Assembly: GCA_965238215.1 (NCBI GenBank)
Contig: OZ250180.1
Span: 1,488,001-1,552,000, forward strand
Reading direction: 5' to 3'
DNA from: JAPULR01 sp965238215
Lineage (GTDB): Bacteria; Chloroflexota; Dehalococcoidia; Lucifugimonadales; GCA-2712585
Length of the DNA: 64,000 nucleotides
Shown here: in pieces, positions 25,967 to 34,553 of the stretch
How positions within the stretch are numbered: the stretch's first letter is position 1
Layout: each line of letters opens with the position of its first letter
Translations under genes and position numbers: made by a program
Notes under the pieces: generated by a model
Seen by the model: only the letters and a program-made list of their open reading frames with translations
Told to the model about the DNA's origin: nothing
The model's database searches: none

Positions 25967-28383
25967 ACCAACTCCACCAACGTCGCTCCGTCGGTGAGGC
26001 CAACGGATTCGGGGCGCACCGTTTTTACCACCGGATGCCCTTTAAGCCGCTCTCGCACAAGAGAACGGAGCGCGCCGGTCCCTCCGCCGTGCACGATTCG
26101 CACCGACGAAAGTCCTTTCATCAACGCCTGGTCCAGAAACGTTTCGATCTGAGCATCCGCCTCTTCCACCCGCATGCCCCGAAGGTCCAACTCCGTTCTC
26201 GCGGGGCCAGTCGGTGCACGGGAGAGGGACACCCCATCCGGCATTCGCAGCGGCTGCGGCGTCTGGGCCATCCCCTCAATCTGGTGCGACGGGATGCTGG
26301 CCCGCACCGACCCCATAAGAATCTCCAGATTGCCACTGTTCTTCGGAGGCTCCAGCACCTCCGCCGCATTGGGCAGGCCCCGCACATAAACGAAGTCACC
26401 CCGCTTCAACCCTTCGATCCAACGCCTCGGGTTGGCCTTCGCCTCGACTTCCGACGACGGCGCAAGTGAGGACCGGATCTGGCTCCGCACCTGCGCCACA
26501 TCGACCCGCTCGTCCTTCAGCCCCCGCTTCCAGTCGGGCCGGGCCAGGGATCGCTCGGCGCGGCGGAGCCGCTTCCATAAATCGTCGGCTTTGGACTGAA
26601 TTTCCTGCCGAGCCTCCTCCAGAATCACCGCTTTCTCGGTCTCCAGCGCGTCCAATCGCTTCTCCAACTCACGCCGCTGAACGTGCGCCTGTCTCGCCTC
26701 TTGCTGGGCCGCTTTTCGATGACGTTCCGCAAGGGAGCGCTCCTCCTCCAGCTCGCGCAGCAGCTCTTCGGCTCGCCGGTGGTCTTCCGAAAGCAGGGAA
26801 CGAGCGTGTTTCACCGTTGCTTCGTCGATGCCCATTCTCTCCGCAATGGTGAGAGCGTAGCTCCTTCCCGGCAGCCCTATTGCCAGGCGGTAGGTGGGCG
26901 CAAAAGTGGACGGGTCTAGCTCCACGCTGGCGTTTTCCATACTCGGTTGGTCTTGGGCAAAGGCGGCCACGTCTCGATGGTGGGTGGTGACTATGCAAGA
27001 CACGCCGCCCCGGGCGAAATAACTGAGCGTCGCCTTGGCCAGGGCCGCCCCCTCCTCCGGGTCGGTGCTGGCCCCCAACTCGTCCAGCAGGACAAGGGAA
27101 CGAGCGGTGGATCCCTCCATGATGCGACCCAGGTTCTGAAGGTGGGAACTGAAGGACGATAAAGACTGCTCGATGCTCTGCTGGTCGCCGATGTCGGCGT
27201 AGATAGCGTCGAAAACCGTCATGTCGCAACGGCCCGCCGGCACGTGCAAGCCGGCCTGCGCCATTGCCGCCAGCAGGCCCGACGTCTTGAGGGCGACGGT
27301 CTTACCGCCGGCGTTGGGGCCGGTGATGAGGAGTATCCGCCCTTCGACGCCCAAAGACAGGTTTATGGGCACCGCCGATTCCCCCAGCAGGGGATGACGC
27401 GCGCCCTCCAGCCTCAGGTGGGACTCCTGTGTCTCGATGAAGGTGGGCGGCGATCCGTCGTGGGCCATGGATAGCCGCCCCTTGGCCAGGGTGAAGTCTA
27501 TCTGGGCCAGCAGGTCCAGCGAGGCCAGGACCTGAGGTCCCTGCAGCCCCACCTGGGACGACAGGGAGCGAAGGATGCGCTCCTCCTCCCGACGCGCCGA
27601 AAGCGCTGCCTCCCGCCACTGGTTGCCCAAGGGCACCGCGCCCAGAGGCTCGATGAAGGCGGTCGCCCCGCTGTCCGAAACGTCGTGGACTATACCCGGC
27701 ACCCGTTGTCGCAGCGAACTCTTGACCAGAAGCACCAGCCGGCCGTTCCGCTCCGTAATCAGCTGCTCCTGGAGCACGTTGCTCCGGCGAAGGCGGCGCA
27801 TGGCCCGCTCCATAGACACCGATAGACGGGCGCGGGTCTCTTCCGCTTGTATTCGTAGCTGTCGCAGCGCGGGCGAGGCTTTGTCCATGACCAGCCCGTT
27901 GGCGTCGATGGCCCCCGCTATGCGGTCTTCCAACTCCCGCAATGACGGCATCGCGCGGGCCCAGTCGGAGATGAGGGGCAGGTCCCTCCGATGGGCTAGA
28001 ACGGATCGAGCGCGACGGCAGGCCCTAAGTGTGTCGTGAATCTCTCTCAGATGCTCGGCGCGAAGGACGCCCGTAAGAACGGCCCGCTGCACCAGGCCAC
28101 GAATGTCCTCCACCCCCGTCAGATCGAGGGACCCCTGTTCCTCGATGAAGTTCCGCGCCTCCAAGGTTCCCTGCTGACGATGTCGGATCTGCTCCATGCT
28201 GGAGGAGGGCGCCAACGAAAGGACGGATTCCCGCGCCGGGGCCAACGTCGTATAGCGGGCCAGCTGTTGCCGGATGAGATGAAACTCCAGCAGTTCCAGC
28301 GTATCCTGGCTGGTTTCCCTCACTGCGTCGAGCTGCGACTCAACGATCGTGGGCTGGCTGTATATTGAGGAAGGTGTGGACAT
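25963..28383 (-). CDS. mutS2: Endonuclease/ribosome-splitting ATPase MutS2
   Basis: 806 residues with the MutS2 layout: N-terminal helical region beginning DTLELLEFHLIRQQLARYT, clamp/lever coiled coil, Walker A GPNAGGKT (about 355), DELGASTDPEEGAAL, a long charged coiled coil (about 500-650), a KOW-like segment GDFVYVRGLPNAAEV and a C-terminal Smr domain with LDLRGMRVEEAD and HGGGTGALR. MutS2 (RqcU) in Bacillus senses collided ribosomes and splits them; older work proposed suppression of recombination. The ATG at 28383 is chosen because the family N-terminus follows directly. The upstream gene encodes a nascent-chain release factor, which favours the ribosome role. Confidence 0.95.
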   Translation of the reverse strand: MSTPSSIYSQPTIVESQLDAVRETSQDTLELLEFHLIRQQLARYTTLAPARESVLSLAPSSSMEQIRHRQQGTLEARNFIEEQGSLDLTGVEDIRGLVQRAVLTGVLRAEHLREIHDTLRACRRARSVLAHRRDLPLISDWARAMPSLRELEDRIAGAIDANGLVMDKASPALRQLRIQAEETRARLSVSMERAMRRLRRSNVLQEQLITERNGRLVLLVKSSLRQRVPGIVHDVSDSGATAFIEPLGAVPLGNQWREAALSARREEERILRSLSSQVGLQGPQVLASLDLLAQIDFTLAKGRLSMAHDGSPPTFIETQESHLRLEGARHPLLGESAVPINLSLGVEGRILLITGPNAGGKTVALKTSGLLAAMAQAGLHVPAGRCDMTVFDAIYADIGDQQSIEQSLSSFSSHLQNLGRIMEGSTARSLVLLDELGASTDPEEGAALAKATLSYFARGGVSCIVTTHHRDVAAFAQDQPSMENASVELDPSTFAPTYRLAIGLPGRSYALTIAERMGIDEATVKHARSLLSEDHRRAEELLRELEEERSLAERHRKAAQQEARQAHVQRRELEKRLDALETEKAVILEEARQEIQSKADDLWKRLRRAERSLARPDWKRGLKDERVDVAQVRSQIRSSLAPSSEVEAKANPRRWIEGLKRGDFVYVRGLPNAAEVLEPPKNSGNLEILMGSVRASIPSHQIEGMAQTPQPLRMPDGVSLSRAPTGPARTELDLRGMRVEEADAQIETFLDQALMKGLSSVRIVHGGGTGALRSLVRERLKGHPVVKTVRPESVGLTDGATLVELV

Positions 28384-28513
28384 TCTGGTTAATGTTAACG
28401 GGGTGGGTGGTTCGATTCGCAAGACGTGACAGAAAGATGTTATCAGCCCCAACGCCGGCGTATCAATGCCATGGAGTCACTTTGTACTATCTTACGCGGA
28501 TGAGGGACGCGGA

Positions 28514-29293
28514 TTACAGCCCGTCGAAGGGGAACCTTTCCGGCAGACGGAAGACCGTCACCCTGCTTTTCCAAATCTCATTTGGCATTCGCTCTAACTC
28601 CCGCCTTCGAGGTTCCCCCACTGGCAGAAGACGCCCGGAAATCAGAGGCTCAAGTCGTTGAAGGAACGGGCACTCCTTGACAAAGCCCGTTAGCGTGTGC
28701 CGTTCGCCGCCCAGAAAAACATGCTCTAGCTCCCCCTCGTAGGGCTCCAACTTCTGCCGCGCAACTCCGCAGACCTTCACATACAGGTGATGAATTTGAT
28801 TCTCCCTCACACGAGCGAACCGACGCTGCGACGTTCCGCCCGCGCTGTGGCGTCCTTTCACGTACCGGGTTCCCGTCTTTGCGTCCAGAAGTCGCCGCCC
28901 TCGGAAGACGCCCACCGAGTAGCTGCCCAGCCGCAGCAGCATCACGGCAATGACCGGTTCTCGATTCAACAGACTTCGAAGGGCGGCAGTTCGGATGCCG
29001 ATTCGTCGAGCCGTCGCCTCCAGCGGAAAGGGCGGCATCACGGACAGTTTTAGCTGTTCGCTCAAGAAGAGTACGGCGCCCGTCTCTGATTCCCAAATCT
29101 GTGCCGGAGCCACTGCACGTATCTCCTCCAGCCAGTGGGCCTGCTGCTCGCCGGCAGGGCGAACGTCGTCCAGGGAGTCGCCGGGCGCAAGCAACAGGGT
29201 CAGGGCGTCCATGGGCAAGGCCTCGTCCAGCACGGAGAGCAAGGTCTCCAGCCTTCGTTGGGACATCCATAGGGTTCTGGCGGTGGCGTCCAT
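28514..29293 (-). CDS. VLRF1-type peptidyl-tRNA hydrolase (Vms1/eRF1-like release factor)
   Basis: 259 residues. The core motif TRYVKGRHSAGGTSQRRFA followed by ARVRENQ matches the bacterial acVLRF1 family, relatives of eukaryotic Vms1/ANKZF1. The G-G-x-S-Q loop plays the role of eRF1's GGQ in cleaving peptidyl-tRNA on stalled large subunits. The N-terminal ~130 residues include a variable helical region, and the C-terminal part forms the rest of the eRF1-domain-2-like fold. It is 130 bp upstream of mutS2, same strand. Family recognition is from the motif; a profile search would confirm it. Confidence 0.78.
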   Translation of the reverse strand: MDATARTLWMSQRRLETLLSVLDEALPMDALTLLLAPGDSLDDVRPAGEQQAHWLEEIRAVAPAQIWESETGAVLFLSEQLKLSVMPPFPLEATARRIGIRTAALRSLLNREPVIAVMLLRLGSYSVGVFRGRRLLDAKTGTRYVKGRHSAGGTSQRRFARVRENQIHHLYVKVCGVARQKLEPYEGELEHVFLGGERHTLTGFVKECPFLQRLEPLISGRLLPVGEPRRRELERMPNEIWKSRVTVFRLPERFPFDGL

Positions 29294-29420
29294 GGAACTT
29301 CCGTCAGCTTAGGCCCGAAAGGATTGACCGTCAACCAAAATCCGATTTCCTTGGCCGCCGCCGTTGCGGCAAGGAGGCCTTCTTGTAGCACAGGATGATG
29401 GCGGGTACACTCTACGTATC

Positions 29421-30275
29421 ATGACTGCTGTAGAATACGGGCCACCCCTGAAGATGTCCGGTGTCGAGAAGTGGGTCACTGCGGCAGACACCCGGGTTCG
29501 ATACTTTCAGGCCGGGTCGGGGCCGCCCCTCATTCTGCTGCACGGACTGGGAGAAGCCGCCGTCATCTGGTATGCCAACGTGGAAACGCTGGCCCGGGAG
29601 CATACCCTGTACGTCCCAGACCTGCCCGGCCACGGAGCATCGGCCGAACCCCCGTGGCAATACTCCCTGGAAGGCTCGATACACTTCTTGGAAGAGTTCA
29701 TGAACGCGTTGGGCCTCCAGCGCGCCTCCCTTGTCGGAAACTCCCTGGGCGGGCTCCTAGCCCTAGCTTTAGCCTTGGAACACCCCGAACGGGTTCGCCG
29801 GCTGGTCCTCGAAGACGCGGCCGGGCTAGGACGCGAGGTTGCCGGATTCCTCCGCTTCATGTCTGTGCCAATTCTGGGGGAATTCCTGGTCAGCCACCGG
29901 CGGGACGCCACCCAATGGGTGCTTCGCAAGGTGTTCCACAATCGAGCTCACGTCACTGAAAGGCTGATAACCCTGATTCATGAGGAGCGGAGCCGTCCCG
30001 GAAACAGCGCCGCAATGCTTAAGATGCTGCGAGCCGGGGTCTCGCTGTTGGGCATCAAGCCCTCGATAAACCTAACTCCCAGACTCGGTGAGCTTAGGAC
30101 TCCCACAATGGTGTTTTGGGGTAGGGAAGACCGCATCTTCCCACTGGCTCACGGTAAACGGGCGGCGCGGCTGATGCCCGAAGGACACCTGCGGATCTTC
30201 GAGAAGTGCGGGCACTGGCCACACTTGGAGGTCAGCCAGGTGTTTAACCGGGCATTGCTGGACTTCCTGGCTTAG
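29421..30275 (+). CDS. Alpha/beta-fold hydrolase
   Basis: 284 residues from this start. Visible catalytic elements: oxyanion HG in LILLHGLGEAA, nucleophile elbow GNSLGG (Ser), acid Asp in GREDRIFP and catalytic His in CGHWPHLE. The cap region (about 150-220) is helical. This is the common soluble hydrolase type (esterase, C-C hydrolase or dehalogenase-like); the substrate cannot be told. A further in-frame ATG at 29454 is possible. Neither start has a strong SD. It converges with the amidase gene (4-nt gap). Confidence 0.85.
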   Translation: MTAVEYGPPLKMSGVEKWVTAADTRVRYFQAGSGPPLILLHGLGEAAVIWYANVETLAREHTLYVPDLPGHGASAEPPWQYSLEGSIHFLEEFMNALGLQRASLVGNSLGGLLALALALEHPERVRRLVLEDAAGLGREVAGFLRFMSVPILGEFLVSHRRDATQWVLRKVFHNRAHVTERLITLIHEERSRPGNSAAMLKMLRAGVSLLGIKPSINLTPRLGELRTPTMVFWGREDRIFPLAHGKRAARLMPEGHLRIFEKCGHWPHLEVSQVFNRALLDFLA

Positions 30276-30279
30276 ACTG

Positions 30280-31638
30280 CTAGACGTCCGGCGGGGCGAA
30301 GTGCAGGTCTAACACGCCTTCGCACCACTTGGCCGCCGCCAGCAGAGGGGCCTCTGCAAAGGGCGGGGCGGCCAGCTGTGTCCCCAGAGGCAACTCGGCG
30401 GATGGGCTAATGCCGGAGGGGATGGTAATGGTAGGCAGTCCACAGGAAGTCCACGGACTCTGGAACACGGGATCACCCGTCGTGCTCAGGTCGCGAGGCG
30501 CCGGGGTAGGCGTGGTAGGGGTGAGTAGAAGGTCCCACCCACGGGCAAGCTCCTCCATCTCCCGACGGAAAACGCGGCGTAGTCGTTGGGCCTGGATGTA
30601 GCTCACGGCAGGAGTCAGGATGCCCACCTCAATGCGCCGCCGAAGAACTTCGCTGTAATCATCGGCCCGCTTCCGGAAATTCTCCTCGTGGTAGGCCGCT
30701 GTTTCCGCGTTGTTCACAACCCACTGCACGGTGTGAGCGTTGGCGAAGCTGGGAGGAGGCTTCACAATCTCGACCACGGCTCCAGCGTCGGCAAACTTCT
30801 GGGCCACAGCCTCGGCATGACTCCAAACCTCCGGCTCGGTCCGCTCCTTAAAGAAGCCGCCGATAAAACCGATGCGCGGTGGGCTGTCCAGCCGGTCCAT
30901 CGCCTGAAGATAGTCAGCCGTCGGAACGTCTGCGCAGCCGGAGTCCCGCGGGTCGTAGCCCGCCAGATGCTGAAGCATGATGGCGGCATCCTCCACGCAA
31001 TTCACCATGGGCCCGATGGTGTCCAGGGACCAGGCCAGGGGGATGACGCCAAAACAGCTGATGCGTCCGAAGGTGGGCTTGAAGCCGACGATGCCGTTGT
31101 AGGCGGCGGGGCGGAGGATGGACCCGCCCGTTTGGGAACCCATAGCCCCAGGGCACATCCGGGCGGCCACTGCCACTGCGGAACCGCTGCTGGAACCTCC
31201 GGGAGTGTGGGCTGCCCGCCAGGGGTTTAGCGTCGGCGGCGGGTCACCGGAGGCGAACTCCGTCGTAACCGTCTTGCCCAAGATTATTGCCCCGGCCTCC
31301 CGCAGCCGCGCCACCGATGCGGCGTCGTAGCTGGGGGTAAAGTCGGCGAGAATCTTGGAGCAGGCGGTGGTCTTCAGACCCGCCGTATAGTAGATGTCCT
31401 TGATGCCAAGGGGGATGCCGTGGAGGGGAGAGCGCGGGCCACGTTCCTCAAGCTCGCGGTCGAGGGCCTGCGCCGACTCCAGGGCCCCTTCGGCGTCCAC
31501 CGTTACCCAGGCCTTGAGGCGCGGATCCAGCTTGTCGATGCGACACAGCAGGTCTTCAACCAGCCTCTGGGACGTGAGCCTACGGACGGCTATCTCGGTG
31601 GCAGCCTGGGCGATGGTTAGTTGGTGGGATTCGGTCAA
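30280..31638 (-). CDS. Amidase (amidase signature family), second copy
   Basis: About 452 residues. The triad Lys is in GIPLGIKDIYY, the Ser-rich block in TPGGSSSGSAVAVAARM, and the nucleophile in GSQTGGSILRPAAYNG. It differs clearly from the amidase at 15936-17345. I prefer a TTG start at 31638 because a perfect GGAGG lies 7 nt upstream; ATGs at 31674 and 31704 are in frame without an SD. A small helical gene lies 81 bp upstream and may encode a partner. Confidence 0.87.
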   Translation of the reverse strand: MTESHQLTIAQAATEIAVRRLTSQRLVEDLLCRIDKLDPRLKAWVTVDAEGALESAQALDRELEERGPRSPLHGIPLGIKDIYYTAGLKTTACSKILADFTPSYDAASVARLREAGAIILGKTVTTEFASGDPPPTLNPWRAAHTPGGSSSGSAVAVAARMCPGAMGSQTGGSILRPAAYNGIVGFKPTFGRISCFGVIPLAWSLDTIGPMVNCVEDAAIMLQHLAGYDPRDSGCADVPTADYLQAMDRLDSPPRIGFIGGFFKERTEPEVWSHAEAVAQKFADAGAVVEIVKPPPSFANAHTVQWVVNNAETAAYHEENFRKRADDYSEVLRRRIEVGILTPAVSYIQAQRLRRVFRREMEELARGWDLLLTPTTPTPAPRDLSTTGDPVFQSPWTSCGLPTITIPSGISPSAELPLGTQLAAPPFAEAPLLAAAKWCEGVLDLHFAPPDV

Positions 31639-31719
31639 TGTGAGTCCTCCACGGGTGGTAATACTGCGATTCATGGATTGCGCGGCTGAATCAGCGTCTC
31701 GCAACGATTGGGGGGGCCT

Positions 31720-31938
31720 CTACGGGTGGTTTTGCCAAGCCATAGTGGGCGCTTCCCGGCTGGGCGGCATTACTGAGGAGAGGTCCATCAGCCGCTGGGC
31801 GTGCTCCTCCAGAATTTCCGAAAGGGCGTCGGCACGGTCCTCCCCCCAGAGGCTTATCGCGGCCTGCGTGAGTTGATCGAGGAGCACTTGCCTCGAAGGA
31901 GGCAGTGACGGGAAGAGGGGCGGCGGTGGTTGTGACAT
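31720..31938 (-). CDS. Small helical protein upstream of amidase (possible subunit)
   Basis: 72 residues: a Pro-rich start (MSQPPPPLFPSLPPS), one long helix with SLWGEDRADALSEILEEHAQRL, and a tail PTMAWQNHP. This pattern of a short helical protein with an extended C-terminus next to an amidase-signature gene recalls AtzG/GatC-like subunits, but sequence similarity to the other copy (17349-17546) is weak. SD GAAAGG precedes the ATG. Function is inferred from position. Confidence 0.5.
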   Translation of the reverse strand: MSQPPPPLFPSLPPSRQVLLDQLTQAAISLWGEDRADALSEILEEHAQRLMDLSSVMPPSREAPTMAWQNHP

Positions 31939-32159
31939 CGGTGGCCTTTCAGGAGGGGTTGGATAGATTAAAGGGGAGCGGAGGCCAGGTGTCAAGACGG
32001 ATGGAGGGTGGAAGCAACGGACCCCTCAGCGCGGAACAAGAGGCGAAGGGGAATACGGACGGACGGAGGGCGCGATTGACGGGAGCGGGCGCTTCCAATT
32101 GACAACGTTCAGAGGGCCGTATTACCATCCTTATCTAGGTTCGGCCTTGCCTGAACGTT

Positions 32160-32234
32160 GCGGGCGTAACTCAGTGGCAGAGTGTTTGCTTCCCAAGCAA
32201 AAGGTCGTGGGTTCGAATCCCATCGCCCGCTCCA
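32160..32234 (+). tRNA. tRNA-Gly(CCC)
   Basis: A complete cloverleaf: acceptor GCGGGCG/CGCCCGC, D-arm ACTC...GAGT, anticodon stem TTTGC/GCAAA with loop TTCCCAA (anticodon CCC), T-arm GTGGG-TTCGAAT-CCCAT, discriminator T and an encoded CCA. It is a single gene, with a toxin-antitoxin pair directly downstream. Confidence 0.96.
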
Positions 32235-32328
32235 ATCCCGTCACGAGCACTGAGACCACGCTAGACCCATCCCACACCATTCGCGCACCGCGTGGTAGAT
32301 GACCGGAACGCCCCTTAGGAGGTGCACC

Positions 32329-33051
32329 TTGACCACATCGAAACTGCACCGATCCTTCCTTGGAGCTTATCCCCTTCAACTTGCTGCCCTCTACATCGGG
32401 GCCACCATGAAGCAAACCGTGGAGTTACCCAGGTTGAGAACTTTGCACCTCCGCTGGTGGAAGAAACAGAGTTCGCCGAATGGGGAAGAGGGTGAAGAGT
32501 CATCCTCGAATTTCCTTAACTTCCTGGAGCTAATAAGCTTTCGCAGAATCGCCATGTTGCGCGCCCATGGAATCTCGAGGAAGTCCATCAAACTTGCTCA
32601 CAACCACCTTCGACGCCGGTTCGACTGGAAGTATCCTTTTGCCATGGCCCCCCTCTGGGTCGGAAGCCCCAATGTCTTCATTGAACTTAAAGAGCTACCG
32701 GTATCAGTGACTCAAGAGTTTCAGGCAGATTTTACTTTCACCTGGGAATATCTGGAACCCATCGGCCATGATGGCCATGGGATCACATTCAACGAAAGTA
32801 ACGAGGCCACGGCCTGGGAACCCCATGTCCGTGTGCTTTTGGACCCAAGCATCCAATATGGAGAGCCGTGTATTAAAGGTACACGAATCCCCACTGAAAG
32901 CCTATGGGCTTTTCATCAGGCCGGAGAAAGCCTGGAATCCCTTGCTCACGGGTACGGCATAAGCATGCGCGCCGTCAAGTCCGCCATTGGCTGGGAAAAG
33001 AGGGTGTCCCTCGTTGCAGAGACCGGACAGCTTTCCAACGTTCCTTCTTGA
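32329..33051 (+). CDS. DUF433-domain antitoxin-like protein
   Basis: 240 residues from a TTG start chosen for its perfect SD (AGGAGGTG, 4 nt upstream). The N-terminal part contains a MerR-like helix-turn-helix (ELISFRRIAMLRAHGISRK, about 65-90). The C-terminal part is a DUF433 domain (VRVLLDPSIQYGEPCIKG then GTRIPTESLW). DUF433 proteins typically pair with PIN-like DUF5615/VapC45 toxins, exactly the gene that overlaps downstream by 65 nt. Likely an antitoxin and autorepressor. Confidence 0.78.
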   Translation: MTTSKLHRSFLGAYPLQLAALYIGATMKQTVELPRLRTLHLRWWKKQSSPNGEEGEESSSNFLNFLELISFRRIAMLRAHGISRKSIKLAHNHLRRRFDWKYPFAMAPLWVGSPNVFIELKELPVSVTQEFQADFTFTWEYLEPIGHDGHGITFNESNEATAWEPHVRVLLDPSIQYGEPCIKGTRIPTESLWAFHQAGESLESLAHGYGISMRAVKSAIGWEKRVSLVAETGQLSNVPS

Positions 33052-33478
33052 TGAATGCCTGCCGTACCAAATAGCCGACATGCTGAAGGAAGTCGGATGC
33101 CACGTTACCAGCGTTGAATGGGAGAAACTTGGGGGCACTTTGGATGGGGACCTCATAAAGTGGATGGGCGAGAGGGAGATGGTGTGGATCACCAAGGACA
33201 GCGCGGCAAGGACTCATCATGCACAAGCCATTGAACAGTCCAGAATTAGCGTGGTTTGGGTAAAGGGAATGCAGCGCGGTAGAAGACGCGCGCTTGAGAA
33301 TATGATAAGCAAGAAGGATCTGCTTCACATGCTCGTGGCCAAGATCGACGGTATCGGGAAAGCGATCAGACAGTCCAGACGACCGCTATATTTTCTGCTA
33401 TATCTGTCCGGCAGGAAGCCGTCACTTACCCAATCTTGGAACCTCCAAGAGTTGGGCAAGCGTAAACGCAGGAATTAA
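32987..33478 (+). CDS. PIN-like toxin (DUF5615/VapC45 type)
   Basis: Up to 163 residues. The core FLLDECLPYQIADMLKEVGC supplies the first acidic residues of a PIN-like nuclease; GDLIKWMGEREMVWITKDSA supplies the later Asp. The basic C-terminal third is extra. It overlaps the DUF433 gene, a standard arrangement for this toxin-antitoxin class. Start is uncertain: TTG at 32987 or TTG at 33014, both before the core. Predicted RNase. Confidence 0.72.
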   Translation: MAGKRGCPSLQRPDSFPTFLLDECLPYQIADMLKEVGCHVTSVEWEKLGGTLDGDLIKWMGEREMVWITKDSAARTHHAQAIEQSRISVVWVKGMQRGRRRALENMISKKDLLHMLVAKIDGIGKAIRQSRRPLYFLLYLSGRKPSLTQSWNLQELGKRKRRN

Positions 33479-33515
33479 TCGTCGCCACACCTCCAGAAAC
33501 CTCTCCCCGCCACTT

Positions 33516-34055
33516 CTAGGAGTCCAGCAGGTACGCTCCCAGCAGGATGTCCAGCGACACCATCAGCATCTTGTTCCAGGCCACGCTGGCCTTCGCCGCC
33601 TTCCGCAAGTCCCCCAACTCGTCCTCGAAGATCTCGATGAGCCGCGACTGGTAGAAGGATATGGTGCCAATTACGAACTGGGAGGGCACCCGCGGCAGAC
33701 CCGGCCGGTGTATCGGGATGTCCCGATGCATGGCGCTGATCGAAATAAGATACCGGGCAAAGGCATCGTTGGAAGGGGCCTGGGACAGGTAGTTCAGCCA
33801 CTGCATCATGGAATCCTTGTTGTCCTTGACCCGCCTGGGGTCCGGCGTACCGTCCTCGTAGGAGAAAAACCGGCCTGCGTTAGGAAACTCAAATATGAGG
33901 TCGTAGACCTCTGTTGTCAGCTGGTCCGAAAAGCGTCGGACTATTGGGCCCGTGGCGCGTATAAAGCTCCGGTCCTCTTCCGTCAGGTTAACGTACCTGA
34001 TAATCTCTCGCAGCCGTTCCGGCCAGTCAGTCCTCTCCTTGCCAGTCGAAGTCAT
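33516..34055 (-). CDS. Protoglobin
   Basis: 179 residues, the length of single-domain protoglobins. N-terminal helix, the segment LTEEDRSFIRATGPIVRRF, the E-helix region FFSYEDGTPDPRRVKDNKDSM and the proximal-His region ISAMHRDIPIHRPGLPRVP, then PSQFVIGTISFYQSRL. Such proteins bind haem and O2, CO or NO. No signalling domain is fused and no partner gene is evident. It converges with the PIN-like toxin gene. Confidence 0.82.
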   Translation of the reverse strand: MTSTGKERTDWPERLREIIRYVNLTEEDRSFIRATGPIVRRFSDQLTTEVYDLIFEFPNAGRFFSYEDGTPDPRRVKDNKDSMMQWLNYLSQAPSNDAFARYLISISAMHRDIPIHRPGLPRVPSQFVIGTISFYQSRLIEIFEDELGDLRKAAKASVAWNKMLMVSLDILLGAYLLDS

Positions 34056-34256
34056 TCTTCCTGTTCAATCCTAATAGGTGGTGGGCCTGCTCTGCTATGG
34101 GCGTGGCCGATGCTACCCCCAACCCAAGGGGGTGTCAAGCGCAGTTGCGCAAATTCGGCTCCCCCCCTCCCTTGACACCGCCGCAGGACACGCTAAACTG
34201 TAGGTAACCGTAGCCCCAGCCAAGGGCACGGAAACCTAGCTTAGAGGGGACTTGCT

Positions 34257-34532
34257 ATGTGGAAACTTAATATCGATATCGTTTACTGCGTACCTTGACA
34301 GTACCACGCCACCGCCACGTGGATGGCGAATGAGTTCTACCGATACTTTGGCGCCGACGCCGGCATCTCTCTGACCCCCGGAGCCAACGGGCGCTTGGAG
34401 GTCTACCTGGACGGCGAAAAGATCTTCGACCGCTCGGAAGAAGACGGCAAGTACCCCGACCTCACCAGGGTCAAGCAGCTTCGCGACGTTATTCAGGCCA
34501 AGCTGGACTCCGTTGAGGTGGCCGCCGCCTAG
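34257..34532 (+). CDS. SelW/Rdx-family selenoprotein (UGA at 34296-34298 read as Sec)
   Basis: 91 codons from the ATG at 34257 (SD AGAGGGGAC) to the TAG at 34530. The frame runs MWKLNIDIVYCVP, TGA, then QYHATATWMANEF. The UGA is the last position of a C-x-x-U redox motif right after the first beta strand, the diagnostic location in SelW/SelT/SelH thioredoxin-like (Rdx) proteins. The C-terminal strand GRLEVYLDGEKIFDR and final helix also match Rdx. A hairpin with GU in its apical loop lies about 19 nt past the UGA, as bacterial SECIS elements require. A conventional gene finder would call only the part after the UGA (start 34323). Likely a thiol/selenol redox protein. Confidence 0.85.
34307..34328 (+). 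promoter_or_regulatory. Candidate bacterial SECIS hairpin
   Basis: Outer stem CGCCA (34307-34311) with TGGCG (34324-34328) is perfect. An inner CC/GG pairing leaves the tetraloop ACGT, which contains the G-U of the apical loop. The loop starts 19 nt after the UGA codon, within the range for SelB-dependent recoding. It lies inside the coding sequence, as expected in bacteria. Confidence 0.6.
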
Positions 34533-34553
34533 TTAAAGACTTAAACCTTTTTG

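Noticed and set aside
29294..29363. Inverted repeat CTTG-CCGC/GCGG-CAAG as a terminator
   Set aside because: It lies between divergently starting genes and has no T-tract on either side.
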